Of a DNA stretch of 64,000 nt, positions 28,136 through 61,374 are shown in pieces (positions within the stretch are counted from its first letter, which is position 1; each line of letters starts with the position of its first letter). This DNA comes from Allolobophora icterica (lineage: Eukaryota; Annelida; Clitellata; Crassiclitellata; Lumbricidae), in contig OY744607.1 of NCBI GenBank assembly GCA_963556255.1, positions 44,691,844 through 44,755,843 of the forward strand, in the 5' to 3' direction. The notes beneath the pieces were generated by a model. It searched no databases. It was not told where the DNA came from and saw only the letters and a list, made by a program, of their open reading frames with translations. The position numbers and the translations under genes were made by a program.

Positions 28136-28375
28136 GACAGTACTGGTATGTATGTACCTGATCATTTATATAGCACCTTTTCAGAACCTCCCAAAGGTAC
28201 TACAAAATATTTAGATACATGCCTACATAAATTCTAAGGCAAAATCTTCTAACAATTCAATAACAGTTCAACAGCCGAGTATTAAAGGTGACACAAACGT
28301 CAGATCATTATGCGTATAACGAAATACCGGTAAAGCCAAAAATAATGGACCTGTAAATGCCTCTACTGCAAGTAA

Positions 28376-30855
<2,480 letters not shown>

Positions 30856-31439
30856 TGTCTTCTACGATCGTTCCTCCCACGTGTAACTCAGTATTCGATA
30901 CACCTCAAATAATTTAATATTAATAAATAATGTTGTTTAATCGACTAAAACAGTAGTTTCATTTCGTTTCTACTTGGCCATTTGGTACCATAGACCTGCA
31001 TGCGAAAAGATAAACATACACAAAACATATAGCGCTATAGTTAATATGACATTATTTGTATGACAGAAACCGAGTCTGTACGTATATACTGTCAGAATCG
31101 GTTTCAAGTAATCGTAACTGTGATCGTAACCTTTAAATTTCTAAAGCGCTACTTAACTCTAAAAGCTAACCGCTGGGCACCAGCTAATTCACGAGTGCTG
31201 CGTCGTGTCGTCATGTCAAGGACGGAACCGAGTGCGGTTGTCACAGAGACCATGCAGACAGCGGAGGCAGAACAGCTGAGTCGAGAGCAAGAGATCAGAC
31301 AGGCTAGCACAATTTATTTTAAATGGTCGGAGATATTATTTAATACGAAGCCCATTGCATTTTTGCCAGGACATCAATTTATGAGTAATTTAAACGAGTG
31401 ATACAATGCATACTTGATGTTTGCCATTATCACACTTCA

Positions 31440-33665
31440 ACACTTAACATAACATAACATAACAAGGGTTTTAAGTGGTTCAGAAGACGTGTAGTCTGTG
31501 TTAGAACCACTGCAAATTTACCTCGAACTCTTAATAGCCCAATTTTCCTAGCTTCTTCTTAAAAGCTGTTATAGTGTCCACTGAGACAGTACTATCGTCC
31601 AAACCATTCCACAGGTCTACAACTCTTGCACTAAAGAATTTCTGCCCTAATGTTCCCTTCGGCCTCTTAAATAATTTATACCTGTGTCCCCGAGTTGCCT
31701 TGTTCGGTGCTAATTCAAAGAACCTCTCCCACTGCAGTGCTTCCTTTCCAGTGATTATCTTATAAGCTTCAATCAGATCTCCTCTGCTCCTCCTTTTCTC
31801 CAATGTTGTTAGTCCACACCTTTTCAACCTTTCTTCATAGCTCAGATCCTTGTAGCCCCAAATCATTTTCGTAGCTCTTCTTTGTACTTTCTCCAGTTTT
31901 TCCATGTCCTGTTTCAGGTATGGATTCCATACCTGGATGCAGTATTCAACTGTGGCCTAACCAGTGATTTGTACAACCTTATTATTATATCTTTGTCTCT
32001 GGTGACTATTGTCCTTTTTATCATACCTAAAGTTGAATTAGCCTTTTTTGCTGCTTCAGCACATTGCCTTGAAGGTTTTGCACTCTTGTGCATAATCACT
32101 CCCAAGTCCCTTTCTTCATCACTCACTTTCAACACCGTGCCCCCCATTTCATATGAAAACTCGTTGTTTCTCCTCCCCATATGCATCACTGAGCACTTTT
32201 CCAAATTGAAGAGCATTTGCCAGTCTTGTGACCATCTGAACATTCTTCTTAGATCTTCCCGCAGTATCTCTGCTTCTTCTTCATCATCCACTGTTCTACA
32301 TAGTTTTGTATCATCCGCAAACTTAGAAATTTTAGATAAAATCCCATCGTCTATGTCATTAATAAAAAGTACGAAAAGCAGTGGCCCAAGCACTGATCCT
32401 TGTGGCACCCCACTTAGCACTGTCGTCCAGCCAGAATGTTTATCACCTATGCCCACCTTTTGTCTTCTACCTGATAACCAGCTTTGAATCCATCTTAGTA
32501 CCTGCCCTCTAATCCCACCTGCTTGTAACTTTTTGGCCAGCCTTACATGAGGTACTTTGTCAAATGCTTTGGCAAAATCTAAGTAAATTACATCTACAGG
32601 TTTTCCCTCGTCAATCCTCTCATAGACCTCGTCAAAGAACTCCAACAGATTTGTCAAACACGAACGGCCTTTGGTAAATCCATGTTGACTGCCCTTTATA
32701 ATATCATGCTCATTCAAATGTTTCACTATGCTATCCTTGATAATTCTTTCCATGACCTTGCACACCACACTGGTTAAACTGACTGGTCTGTAGTTACCTG
32801 GTTCACTTCTATTTCCCTTTTTAAACAGTGGCACTATGAGTGCATCCTTCCATTCCCGTGGTACCTCTCCAGTCTGCATTGATTTATTGAAGATCTGGGC
32901 TAATGCCTCTCCAATTTCCTCCCTCACTTCATGTAAAAATTTTGGATGGAGTTCATCTATGCCCGGACTCTTGTCGGTTTTAAGTCTTTTCAGTTGCTCC
33001 ACCACATTTTCCTTAGTAAACAGTACCTGTGTTAATCCCTTCTCGCCACAATCTACAAATATTTGTTTGGGCTCAGGTACATTTCCTAATTCTTCTAAAG
33101 TAAACACTGAGCTGAAATATTTATTGAGTACTTCAGCAGCTTCCACATCATCCACTATAACTTCTCCCATTCCTTCTTCTTTTTTCAATGGCCCAATTCT
33201 GTCTTTCCTCTTCTGCTTACTTCTGACATAGTTGTAGAAACTCTTACTATCCTCCTTTACATTCCTCGATAACTTCTGTTCAAAGTTTTGTATTGCTTTC
33301 TTGTTTGCATTATTGCAGCTGTTTCTTTTATTCACATACTTGTTTCTTAACTTCTCAAGTCTGGCAACACTCTCTTGATCCAAATCCAGTCCCTTCATTG
33401 TTTCCTTCTTCAACTTCTGTAAATTCTTCCATGCTTTGTGCTTTGCCCTTCTCTTTCTTTGAACCTCACGTGTTATCCAAGGCCTCTTCTTATTGGTTCT
33501 TTTGTGCTTCGGTATGTTTTCTTCGATAATCTCCCTCATACGTTCTCTGAACTTCTCCCAAGCATCATTCACTCCCATGCCCTTTATTTCACTTACCAAA
33601 TCCCTTTCCTTCAGCATCTTCCTAACTAATTCATAGTCTGCCTTAAAGAAATTGGGTCTTGTAAT
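31440..33665 (-). mobile_element. CR1-type non-LTR retrotransposon, 5' truncated, one frameshift
   Basis: Reading the minus strand, an open frame from about 33662 to 31914 encodes a reverse transcriptase. It has the linker before the RT, then PGNYRPVSLTSVVCKVMERI, YLDFAKAFDKVPH, SGVPQGSVLGPLLF and the catalytic FADDTKL box. The conserved C-terminal part (EKVQRRATKMIWGYKDLSYEERL up to LGKLGY) continues in another frame at 31905-31531. The break, at about 31944-31947, looks like loss of one base. The apurinic endonuclease domain is absent, so the copy is 5' truncated. The 3' end is AT-rich with a short repeated ATGTT tail (AACAT on the plus strand, 31447-31462). It lies between the start codons of LIX1 and PIK3C3. 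A second, short 3' fragment of the same family sits at about 44990-45180. Confidence 0.92.
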
Positions 33666-34320
33666 AAATTGACAAATTAATGCTCACGCAAGTTATCTAT
33701 TTTAGTATAATATTACATAGTTACTGTAGCCAAGGCACCCACAATCTACCAGTCTGTTTGCGTTCGTTTCACATCAATATATCTTGTATAATTCCCTCTA
33801 TCATATAGTTCTCTGATCCGTCCAATTTGCCGCCATTCGTCTCTCCCACTTGAACACAACCATGGTGTAAGAGATCGTGAACACAACCCACCGCTAACTC
33901 TTCTGTTTTATTCCCTCCCTATTCTCATGGCAACCAGATCTGGCCCTCTGGAAACCGGACTCGGACCACAGTATAAATAATTATTTATACTGTGCTCGGA
34001 CCTCTTTTGGACTACTCTATGGAAAACCCCTCTGATTTGATTTGGCCTTCTGGAAACTGGACTCGGACCTCTTTTGGATTGCTCTCTGGAAACACCCTCT
34101 GAATTGACGTAGCGCTCGTGACTAGACTGGCGCCCTGCGCTTGGCGAATGGCGCTTTAGAAACTAGGAAATTACGATTACGAGTGCTCTGCATATGACAA
34201 GTGCTTCAGCTTACTCCGAGTCAACCCCGAACCATGGTCTGAATCAACCGCGAGTCAATCCCAGCTGAGCTAGGAATAGTTCCTCCTCGTTTCGTCAGGT
34301 TCCAATAGTCAATGTAAACA
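33666..34320. promoter_or_regulatory. Likely 5' flank and promoter region of PIK3C3
   Basis: This is the only non-CR1 sequence upstream of the PIK3C3 start. It holds the tandem units with the palindromic insertion and a TTACGATTACGAG SINE-like tail. TCCAATTTGCCGCCATTCG (33821-33839) combines a CCAAT word with the inverse of an ATGGCGGC (YY1-like) word. Promoter function is inferred from position only. Confidence 0.35.
33900..34110. repeat. Two diverged tandem units with a 27-bp palindromic insertion
   Basis: Unit 1 (about 33941-34045) and unit 2 (about 34046-34110) both read TCTGGAAAC-GGACTCGGACC-TCTTTTGGA-CCCTCTGA. Unit 1 carries an extra palindrome at 33968-33994 with the flanking CTCGGACC duplicated (33960-33967, 33995-34002). 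Confidence 0.82.
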
Positions 34321-53499
<19,179 letters not shown>

Positions 53500-55821
53500 T
53501 GGTGATCAGTCTAAGACGCAAAACTGGACGCATCGTTGTTCCTCCGAAGAACATACAAGCAGACGGTTGCCAGGTTACACTCCAGAGATTCCAAAGAGAG
53601 AAGACTGAAACTGAGACAGAGACAAGCAGAGACAGTTGTGGAGACAGACAGTCATGCCAACTAGCACGATAAAAGTCCTGATTTTAGCATATTATATTTT
53701 AGTCCAAAATCTTAGCGGAAAAACTGCCCCTCATGTGTTCAGGGTAAACTTCTACCACAAGGTTTGTAAATTGCAACACAGGATTTGTTTTTCGCAGATG
53801 AGAAATTTTGTCGGCATTGTTTTATTAGCTTAAATTGTTTGTCTCTTGTGCAGGTAATGAGTTAGTCTTGCACTTGTGTTTGAGGGAGCGCATTTTTTAT
53901 TGTATGATAGAACCAATGTTTGAGGGAAATTTGCTAGTAACTTTTTACCCGAGTTTAAAACATCGCTGGCTATTGTTAGAATTCATATGCTGATTGTGTT
54001 TTTGTAATTTTTCACAAAGGACTACTACCAATTGCAAAGAAGGTTCTGTATATATAGCAAGGTTGCATATTCTAAATCTGAATTAAATTCGGGATTCATA
54101 TCCAAAACATGCAGTAATCGAATCTGTGTTTTAGTAAAGCATACTATATAATAAGACTTTAATGTAGGGGTAATAACACATAAGAACAGTGAAGGACTGC
54201 AAATGTGGGGTATGGCCAGGCTCAGACGTTTTATTTATTTCTGTATCCAATCTCTGACACCGAATAAGCTTGTGCACTTCGATTTCAAGTAGTGCCTCAA
54301 TATTTGGACTTCACGATGATATTCTGTTGTCAAGGGCAACATAATCATAATAATAAAAATGACCCATTAAATCTAAATTTTCTAAATCTTGTGGGATCTC
54401 TGGACAATGCCCATTGTTCCTGTACATGTTGACACACAAAATGAAACACGATTAAGACACCAATCTGCTAATCCGTTAATCACATTTTTGGCGTCCATGT
54501 ATGTAGTCAGAACAGCGTAATATTCCAGGTAACAATGATTACATCCGCTCGTATTTACATTACCGGTACTGGTTATTCGTGTTATTCCTTGCTTCATGTA
54601 ACAATTACATCTGGAAATCACTGTACAACTTACATTATGGCTGCAAGCAATCCATTCAGATGTTGCGCACTAAGTTTTGTCATGCAATCATTTAACAAAT
54701 ATCAACGTCTGCAGAAAATATGCAAATCACAATTGAAACTACGTAGATTCACTTGAAAAACTGCTTACCCTTAATTAGCTAATTATCGTAAACCGTTAGC
54801 GAGAACAAATCAAATGTAAACCATCCGTGGCACCCAATTATTGCAGTCGTGTCTTGGAATTTTCGGCAGATTTCATAAATCACAGTAAAGATCTGGGCTT
54901 AATTTTGGTTAATGTACACGTGACGACCGTTCTGTCCATAGCAACCGTTGTCGTTGCAACGGTCATTGTAGCAACCGACTGAGATCCCAGTTAAGAGTAG
55001 TCACTCTAGCAAGCCAACTATGTTACACTGAATCATTTACAATTATTACAAATACAATTGCTACTAGTTACAGATTATTACCTTACTGGAAATGAGCAGA
55101 GCTACTACTATGTACATTTGTGCAATAGTCAGTACCACACGATCTACACTGCTTCAAGCATATATATTATATATATACTATACAATGCCTATAATTTATT
55201 TCTGTATCCTATATATAATATGTATACATAATTTATTACTACCTTTTGCAGCAGAAACCATAATGAACTTTCACAATTCTAAAGTTGAATTAAATTTAGG
55301 ATCCATTTTGCCAACTGTGCTAATACAAGAATTTGTGTCGTAACAAAATGTGCCGTAAGGTAGCTCCAGTCAATGTATAATTACTCGTACAGTACGTTTT
55401 CAACCGCACTTTGTAACAAATTTCTAAATTCAGGTCAAGTGTTGCAAGTGTTCAGTAACTACATCAGTAGAACGTGTAAGTGATAGTAACAACTGGTCTA
55501 ACGACAACAACAATGCAATTAGAAAAATATCGCTGTAATTGTAATGTAATTTGCTACATTTTATGGAGGCACTCGCGACAGAGATGATGTCATCCCAGGT
55601 AAACTTAACAACTACGCCAGACTGTCCTTTCATAACACACCTCATACATAAACCTCATAACGCAATTAAATAATATGGCCCCATCTTACAACTGCATTTG
55701 ATAAATATTGCCCTCCTTTCAAAGTTCAGAAGTGCACACGACCATACGACAGAACATCGATGGCGCTGAGCAATTGTGAGTGAACCTGTGCTATCTAAAC
55801 GATGCTCCATTAATTGTATTG

Positions 55822-55853
<32 letters not shown>

Positions 55854-57757
55854 TATATATATATATATATATATCTCTGCTTATAGCATAGATTCTAATA
55901 CCACATGGTCTGGGGCATGGATCTAAAATTTAGTTGAGCTTCATAAAACAACGTCTTCAAAACACAACCTCGTTAACGATGGTGCTGAAATACAGATCTG
56001 AAATGGTGTTAGAAGGTGCTTCAACACTTTAGTGACGAGAGTGTATTAAAAGTGACAGGAAACAAATGCAGCTTGTCGTTAAACTGTTAAAGCAGTAGTT
56101 CAGTAGGTCAATAAGTAGCACAAACTGTTAAAGCTGTAGTTCAACAGTAATGCACGATAGTAATGGCACCAGTAACGTGCTATTAGCAGGCTTAGTGTGA
56201 AGATAAAGTAGCTGCTTGTTATACTTGATGCTACGGTTGACATTCATCAGTCTTGGTGGTATGGTCTGAAGGCTTGGTTGAAGCAGCTATTGGCTCATGG
56301 TTGAAGCATCTATTGGCTCATGATAGAATAATCTATTGGCTCAGGTGCAAACATGAAAACACGTTACAGAAATGAACCAACTCTCCCCAGGTTGAATTTG
56401 AACCCAGAAGCAATTTGAAGCAATCTGGGTTAACAGCACACGATGTCGGGTGACCATCTTCGATATGCATGCTTCATGTCAAAATGTGCAGTGGCGATTC
56501 CAAATCACAAGTGCTGGATGGAGAGCCATGTGGCTTTATGGTGCTATTATAAAGAAGTCTGAGTAAAGTTCTGAGAATAAGCCATAATATATTTCTCATA
56601 CCATGCCAAACTTGACTGGTGGAATCATATATTTTTTATAGGTCTGTCTATTAGGTATGCGTTAATAGATTACTATTTCTGTCACACACAGGCTGAACTG
56701 TTAGTAGGAATTGAACTCACGACAGTTAGGAAGTGAACTCACTACTGTCGAGACTATCCTGTTTTGGCTAGTATCATTGTGCTCCTGTTTCTTATTCTAC
56801 ATATTTTGTTACACACTCGCCACACAAACTAACAATACGTTAACGTCAACAAAAACGATTAAACATCTTGAAATCCCTAACAATTACCCTGACACCAAAT
56901 GGTTGTTGCTTAATCAGTCATTTCAAAGGCACAAATAGAGTCACCAGCAAACAACAGAGGGCACCAACTGAAGCGCCAGATTAACCACACATTTTCTGGC
57001 ACTTTGTGCCCTGGATAGAAGATACAAAAAAAATGGAATTGCCAGAGCAGAGATTGTCTAAGGTAAGTTTGAAAACAAAACAGCTTGAAAATCATTGATG
57101 GCTGGCTATTAGAAGTCTGGCAGAATGGGTGGTTGGTTGAGAGAAGTTGTCAACTGTCATTCAAAATAAGCATATTGCAATGTCTGTGGCACCAGTTTGC
57201 AATGTAAAAGGCACAGGTGGCCATCCTTATATGAGAGTTTCATATAGGAAGCAACTGGAGTAATCATCAGTGATTATAGCATAGCAGGAAACCAATTTAC
57301 AGTATATAAGAAAAAACAAGTTTGGCACAAATTTGCCACTGTTGCCCACGTTCAAGGACATAGATAACAAAGGCAATAAATTTGCCAACACCTGAAATGA
57401 GAAAGATTAGTTCAGCAAAAATGTCCTCCCAGCTTCAGCAACAAATCAGGAGCAACACAAAAAAAGATAACCAAAGAACTTCACAGTCTTCTTGGACGGA
57501 TTATGATAGCTGCTTAAAGATCGCAGCGACACACTCTTATGTGGTGCAATGCAACCTCTTACACAAGTCTGGCTTAACGTCAGCAAAAGATGTCGCCCAA
57601 GTCACGTTTTTTGGCAACAGCATTTGCGTAGAAGCACCGATTTTAAACCGGCACCTTCGTGTCATGTCAAAAATTCTGCTGTGGAATCAGTGCAAAAATT
57701 CTGGAGAATTCTATCTATTAGGTCCGAACTTTCTTGCGGTCCTCTGTGCCGCCTGTG
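53500..57757. other. PIK3C3 3' UTR and intergenic DNA
   Basis: The first few hundred bases must include the PIK3C3 3' UTR, but I cannot place the polyadenylation site. A TA microsatellite is at 55815-55875. No further gene is recognised, and frames here are short. Confidence 0.55.
55815..55875. repeat. TA microsatellite
   Basis: Alternating TA with two short interruptions, between PIK3C3 and the zinc-finger gene. Confidence 0.9.
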
Positions 57758-59550
57758 TCATGTGCCGAGGTTTGGGTGAATGTTGTGTTTCTGCTGCATG
57801 TGGAATTTCAGATGTTTCTTGTAGTAATACGTTAGGTTGCACATCTGACATCGAAAGCGTTTTTCAGTTGACTCACGAGGTCGACGGGGCAAACGAGATT
57901 CTTGCTTTGGCTTCTTAATCGCCGTAACCTGGTAAAAAGTTAGCATCATTATTTGGCCAAACGATGAACTCGTGCAAGGCAGACGAAGGTCAGTTCAGTT
58001 AATGGTAAAGTAGGTTAAAATAAAGTATTGTAAGGTTAGCTACAGTAAGTTCAGGCAAGTCAGAGGTAAAGGAGATTAAAGCAACGTAAGTTAAGGGAAT
58101 ACAGGGTAATCTAAGGTCAAGTTCAGTTCATGTAAATTAATGGTAAATGCAAAGTTCAGGTTGATGGTAAGGTATGATAATGTAAGCTAAAATTTATCTT
58201 AACATATCTAAGGTATGATAATGTAAGCTAAAAATTTTGCTGTGGAATCAGTGCAAAATTCTGGAATTTATCAGATATGTTAAGATAAGTTTTGGTAAGT
58301 TATTGGTATGGTAGGTTAATGTAAGTTCAGATCAGTAAAGAGGTACACTCATTTCGGGTAAGTTAATGTTAAGCTAAGGTAATGTAACCATTATTTTGGG
58401 TAAGTTAATGTTATGTAAAATACCATTCATTAATGTTAACGAGTCACGGTAATGTTAATGTAATGTAACCATTCATTGTACTGCCACATGGTTAAATGTG
58501 AAAGTACACTACACTATCTACTACAACTGATCTTTTGGCTTAGGGACAGGACATTAGGAAAGCAGAGAAAGTGGTCTGATAAACTGTGACTATTCTTAAA
58601 CATGAACTGTCTTAGTGATTGTGTCACATTAGTTTGTGCTGAAAGCAGACATTACATAACATTACATTAAGAGTTTATGCCTGTATCTTCACCTGTCCTT
58701 GTCCAACATAGGACGCTAGATGTCCAGTTGCATGTGGCAGAATTCTCTTCCCAACGCTGGCCATATCCAGTTTTGCAGCTACCTGTGGTGTTGATATCAT
58801 ACTGCTAAACTGTTGGTAGCTTTGTCCAGAACCAATGTTTGAGGGGAATTCCGGCTGACCATGAATTTGGCCTGAATTAGCGGAAACCACCTGACTCGCC
58901 AGCCTTGCAGGGTCACCTGTCATAGCCGTTGTTGGGGCTTGAAAATCTGAAAAGACATATTCGATCTGGTCGGAATTAGGATCGCGGTAGCACTCGGAGC
59001 CTTGGAATGCTTTCATCGGCGAATAGTTTACAGTCATTGGAATGCTAAACGGTGGCAAAAGCATCGACGTGTTGTCTGCCGTCGCATCTTTTTCTACAAG
59101 TGTTGAGCCAAATTCGATGTTGTGTTCTGCCATTTTGTTGTGGTCTCCTTCGTGGCCGAATGGCTCCCGAGCGGGTTTTGGAATATAAGAAGGCACTGTC
59201 TTGGCTTTACAGTTTGCCACAGCATCCACGTCGATCTGGCCACTGCACCTCAGGGCAAGATCACTTGTACCTGCTCGAGAAGCATTTAGCATTTCGCAAG
59301 GCCTGATGGAAACTGGAAAATCATTCGAGCCAATCGCTGTTGCCGCCATTTCGACAGCACTGTTGGATGACGTGTCTACCTCGGCCTCGATGTTTTCGTT
59401 AAGCTGCACCACGAGGATGTCGCTGCCATCGATGGTGATTGCCAAGAGACCCTGAACTCTCAGATCTTTCTTGTAGATCAGACCGTTCTGACACAGCTGT
59501 GTGATGGTGCTGAGCAAAAGTGTTCTCACTCTCTCCTGTTCCGATTTCAT
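57758..59550 (-). CDS. Single C2H2 zinc-finger protein, two apparent exons
   Basis: Exon 1 runs 59550-58693 (286 codons, ATG start) and ends CAG before a GTGAAG donor. Exon 2 runs 57928-57758 and follows a TTTTTACCAG acceptor in the same phase, giving 342 aa plus stop. The last 50 residues hold one classical finger, C-x2-C-x12-H-x4-H (RCQMCNLTYYYKKHLKFHMQQKH), preceded by a basic stretch. Residues 1-60 form a conserved-looking block (ERVRTLLLSTITQLCQNGL, then LLAITIDGSDILVVQLNE). I think it recurs at the N-terminus of other animal zinc-finger or DNA-binding proteins, but I cannot name it. The middle (about 60-285) is low in recognisable structure and rich in Ser, Pro, Ala and Asn. The gene converges with PIK3C3 and is divergent from SMYD4. 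A small additional exon between the two cannot be excluded, although the phases join cleanly without one. Confidence 0.72.
58000..58480. repeat. AAGTTAATGGTAAGGT-like minisatellite in the zinc-finger gene intron
   Basis: Irregular GGTAAGTTAATGTAAG and GTTAAGGTAATGTAA words. It also holds a short copy of AATTCTGCTGTGGAATCAGTGCAAAATTCTGG-like sequence (58232-58266) that is present in the downstream flank at 57671-57705. Confidence 0.7.
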
Positions 59551-61374
59551 CGTTTCAGTATTTCAAAGAATACTCGGAAGAAATTTGATCAAGATCTGCA
59601 AAAATTCAATGAAGTGAACACCAATTCATTTTTCTAAACTTCTTTAGAATTTAAACAAATATTCAAAAGAAAATATCATTCAATGAAAACCTGCGAAGTT
59701 CAGAGCATCAGTTTGTTAGTCCCAACTTTCAAAGTTTACACTTTCAAAGATTACTCTGCAAATATTCATTCAAAGCTCGTAACAGGTTCAAAATCAACAC
59801 TGCTTCATTATTCTGTGGAGTAGCACTTTCTGTGGACTAGGACTTTGACAACAGTTTTCACTTAAGTACTCATCAGCTAATGCCTTGTGCATAACGATAC
59901 ACTACAACACAACCGTATTTGAAATTATTGCCATTCCAAAGTTCACAAGTGCAAATAATAATGGCGCTATAGAAGTTATTAGATTAGAATATCGAAAGGA
60001 CAGACAATCAATTTCTAACGCCCCAGCTCACACAGTAGTATAACAGAAGATTACTCAAGCGAATAATGATGACTGTCAACATTTACACACTACTGACACT
60101 GTCAGTATGTCATGTCACATACTTAGAGAAAGAAATCATAATTTCAAAACAATATATTCTTTATAGGCTTACAAGTGGGGCTTATGTTCTGATTCTATAT
60201 GGTGCATATTTATGGTAATTTCACAATACTTTGATTTTATACAAATGTAATATGTCTTACATGGCTCTGTTTTAATTTCACGCCTACAGTTATATTTGTC
60301 AGTCACAAGTCTCATTTAATAATGCTTATTTACTAAATGGATTCTCTGGGTTCCACCCCATGATGAATCATTCTCTGACAGTCATCATCTTTGAAAATTC
60401 ATGATGCCACAACTCAGTTACATATCTTTGCACGCTGCTATTGCATGGACAAGAATCCAACATAGTCTCACTTTTCTGGCATTACACAAAGTGCGTGAGT
60501 GCACTGCATGAAATCCATGCGAAAAAGGTAAGCAAATCGCCGTTGTCAAACAGCGTCGACCGATGTTTGTTTCGAAAACCAGCGCATATAAAATACGCAA
60601 CTGCTTTGATTATGGATAAAACATTTATTACACCAGTATTTTAGTTTCTACTCACTCTTGTCACTTGGACAGGCGAATTTGTTTACTTCTGTTTTACTTA
60701 CCGTGTATGGGGGTGCGGCCAAAACTGGGCGTAAGTCAAACACGATTGAAAACAATCAGCTAACATAGCAACAGTTCCCTAATTTATTTATGCTAAATTC
60801 ATGCTATAAAAGTCGCGAGCCACCCATTAAACGAAAGTTGTATTAATTTTACCTGAGTTGAATTTTTAGCGACATTTAATTCGACTTTCCGTAAATCAGT
60901 TTGATCACTTCCTCCAAGGATCTTAAAAGTGAAAGCTAGAGACGACAGCTGATACAAAAACGATTGCACAGTAACGTGACAACGAAAAATAAATTTTACA
61001 CAGAGTTATTCAGATCATTTTAGGTTTTTCCTAAGTTTATATTTCACAGTGTTATATTTCATTTTTTTTCAATTGAGTAACGCGAAAGTTTATGGCTCAA
61101 ATGCTGTAAAGCTTCGGTGTTAAACTTTCAAGAAGTTTTCAACATTTTGACGTTCGAAATTGCTTCACTCTTACAAGCTGCCAATGGTTCCTCTGTAAAA
61201 CGAAAAAAAGTAGTTTGCTAATGTTTACAACTCTGCTAGTATAAGCTTATAGTTGTTTTTTTTTATATATGACATTACATTATTTTGTACATTGTTCCAA
61301 CTACGGAGCTCTTGGTATGGTGCCAGAAGCCAGCGACGTTCCTCTGAACTAGTAAGTAAGAAAGCAGTCTCAAG
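59551..61374. other. Intergenic region between divergent zinc-finger and SMYD4 genes
   Basis: No coding motif. AT-rich with short frames. It must contain both 5' flanks and promoters. Confidence 0.5.

Noticed and set aside
54930..54980. RFX X-box near GTTGTCGTTGCAAC and CATAGCAACC
   Set aside because: The half-sites fit the consensus loosely and no gene start is nearby.
57382..57918. 178-codon plus-strand frame
   Set aside because: It is the antisense shadow of the zinc-finger exon (57758-57928) and has no family motif.
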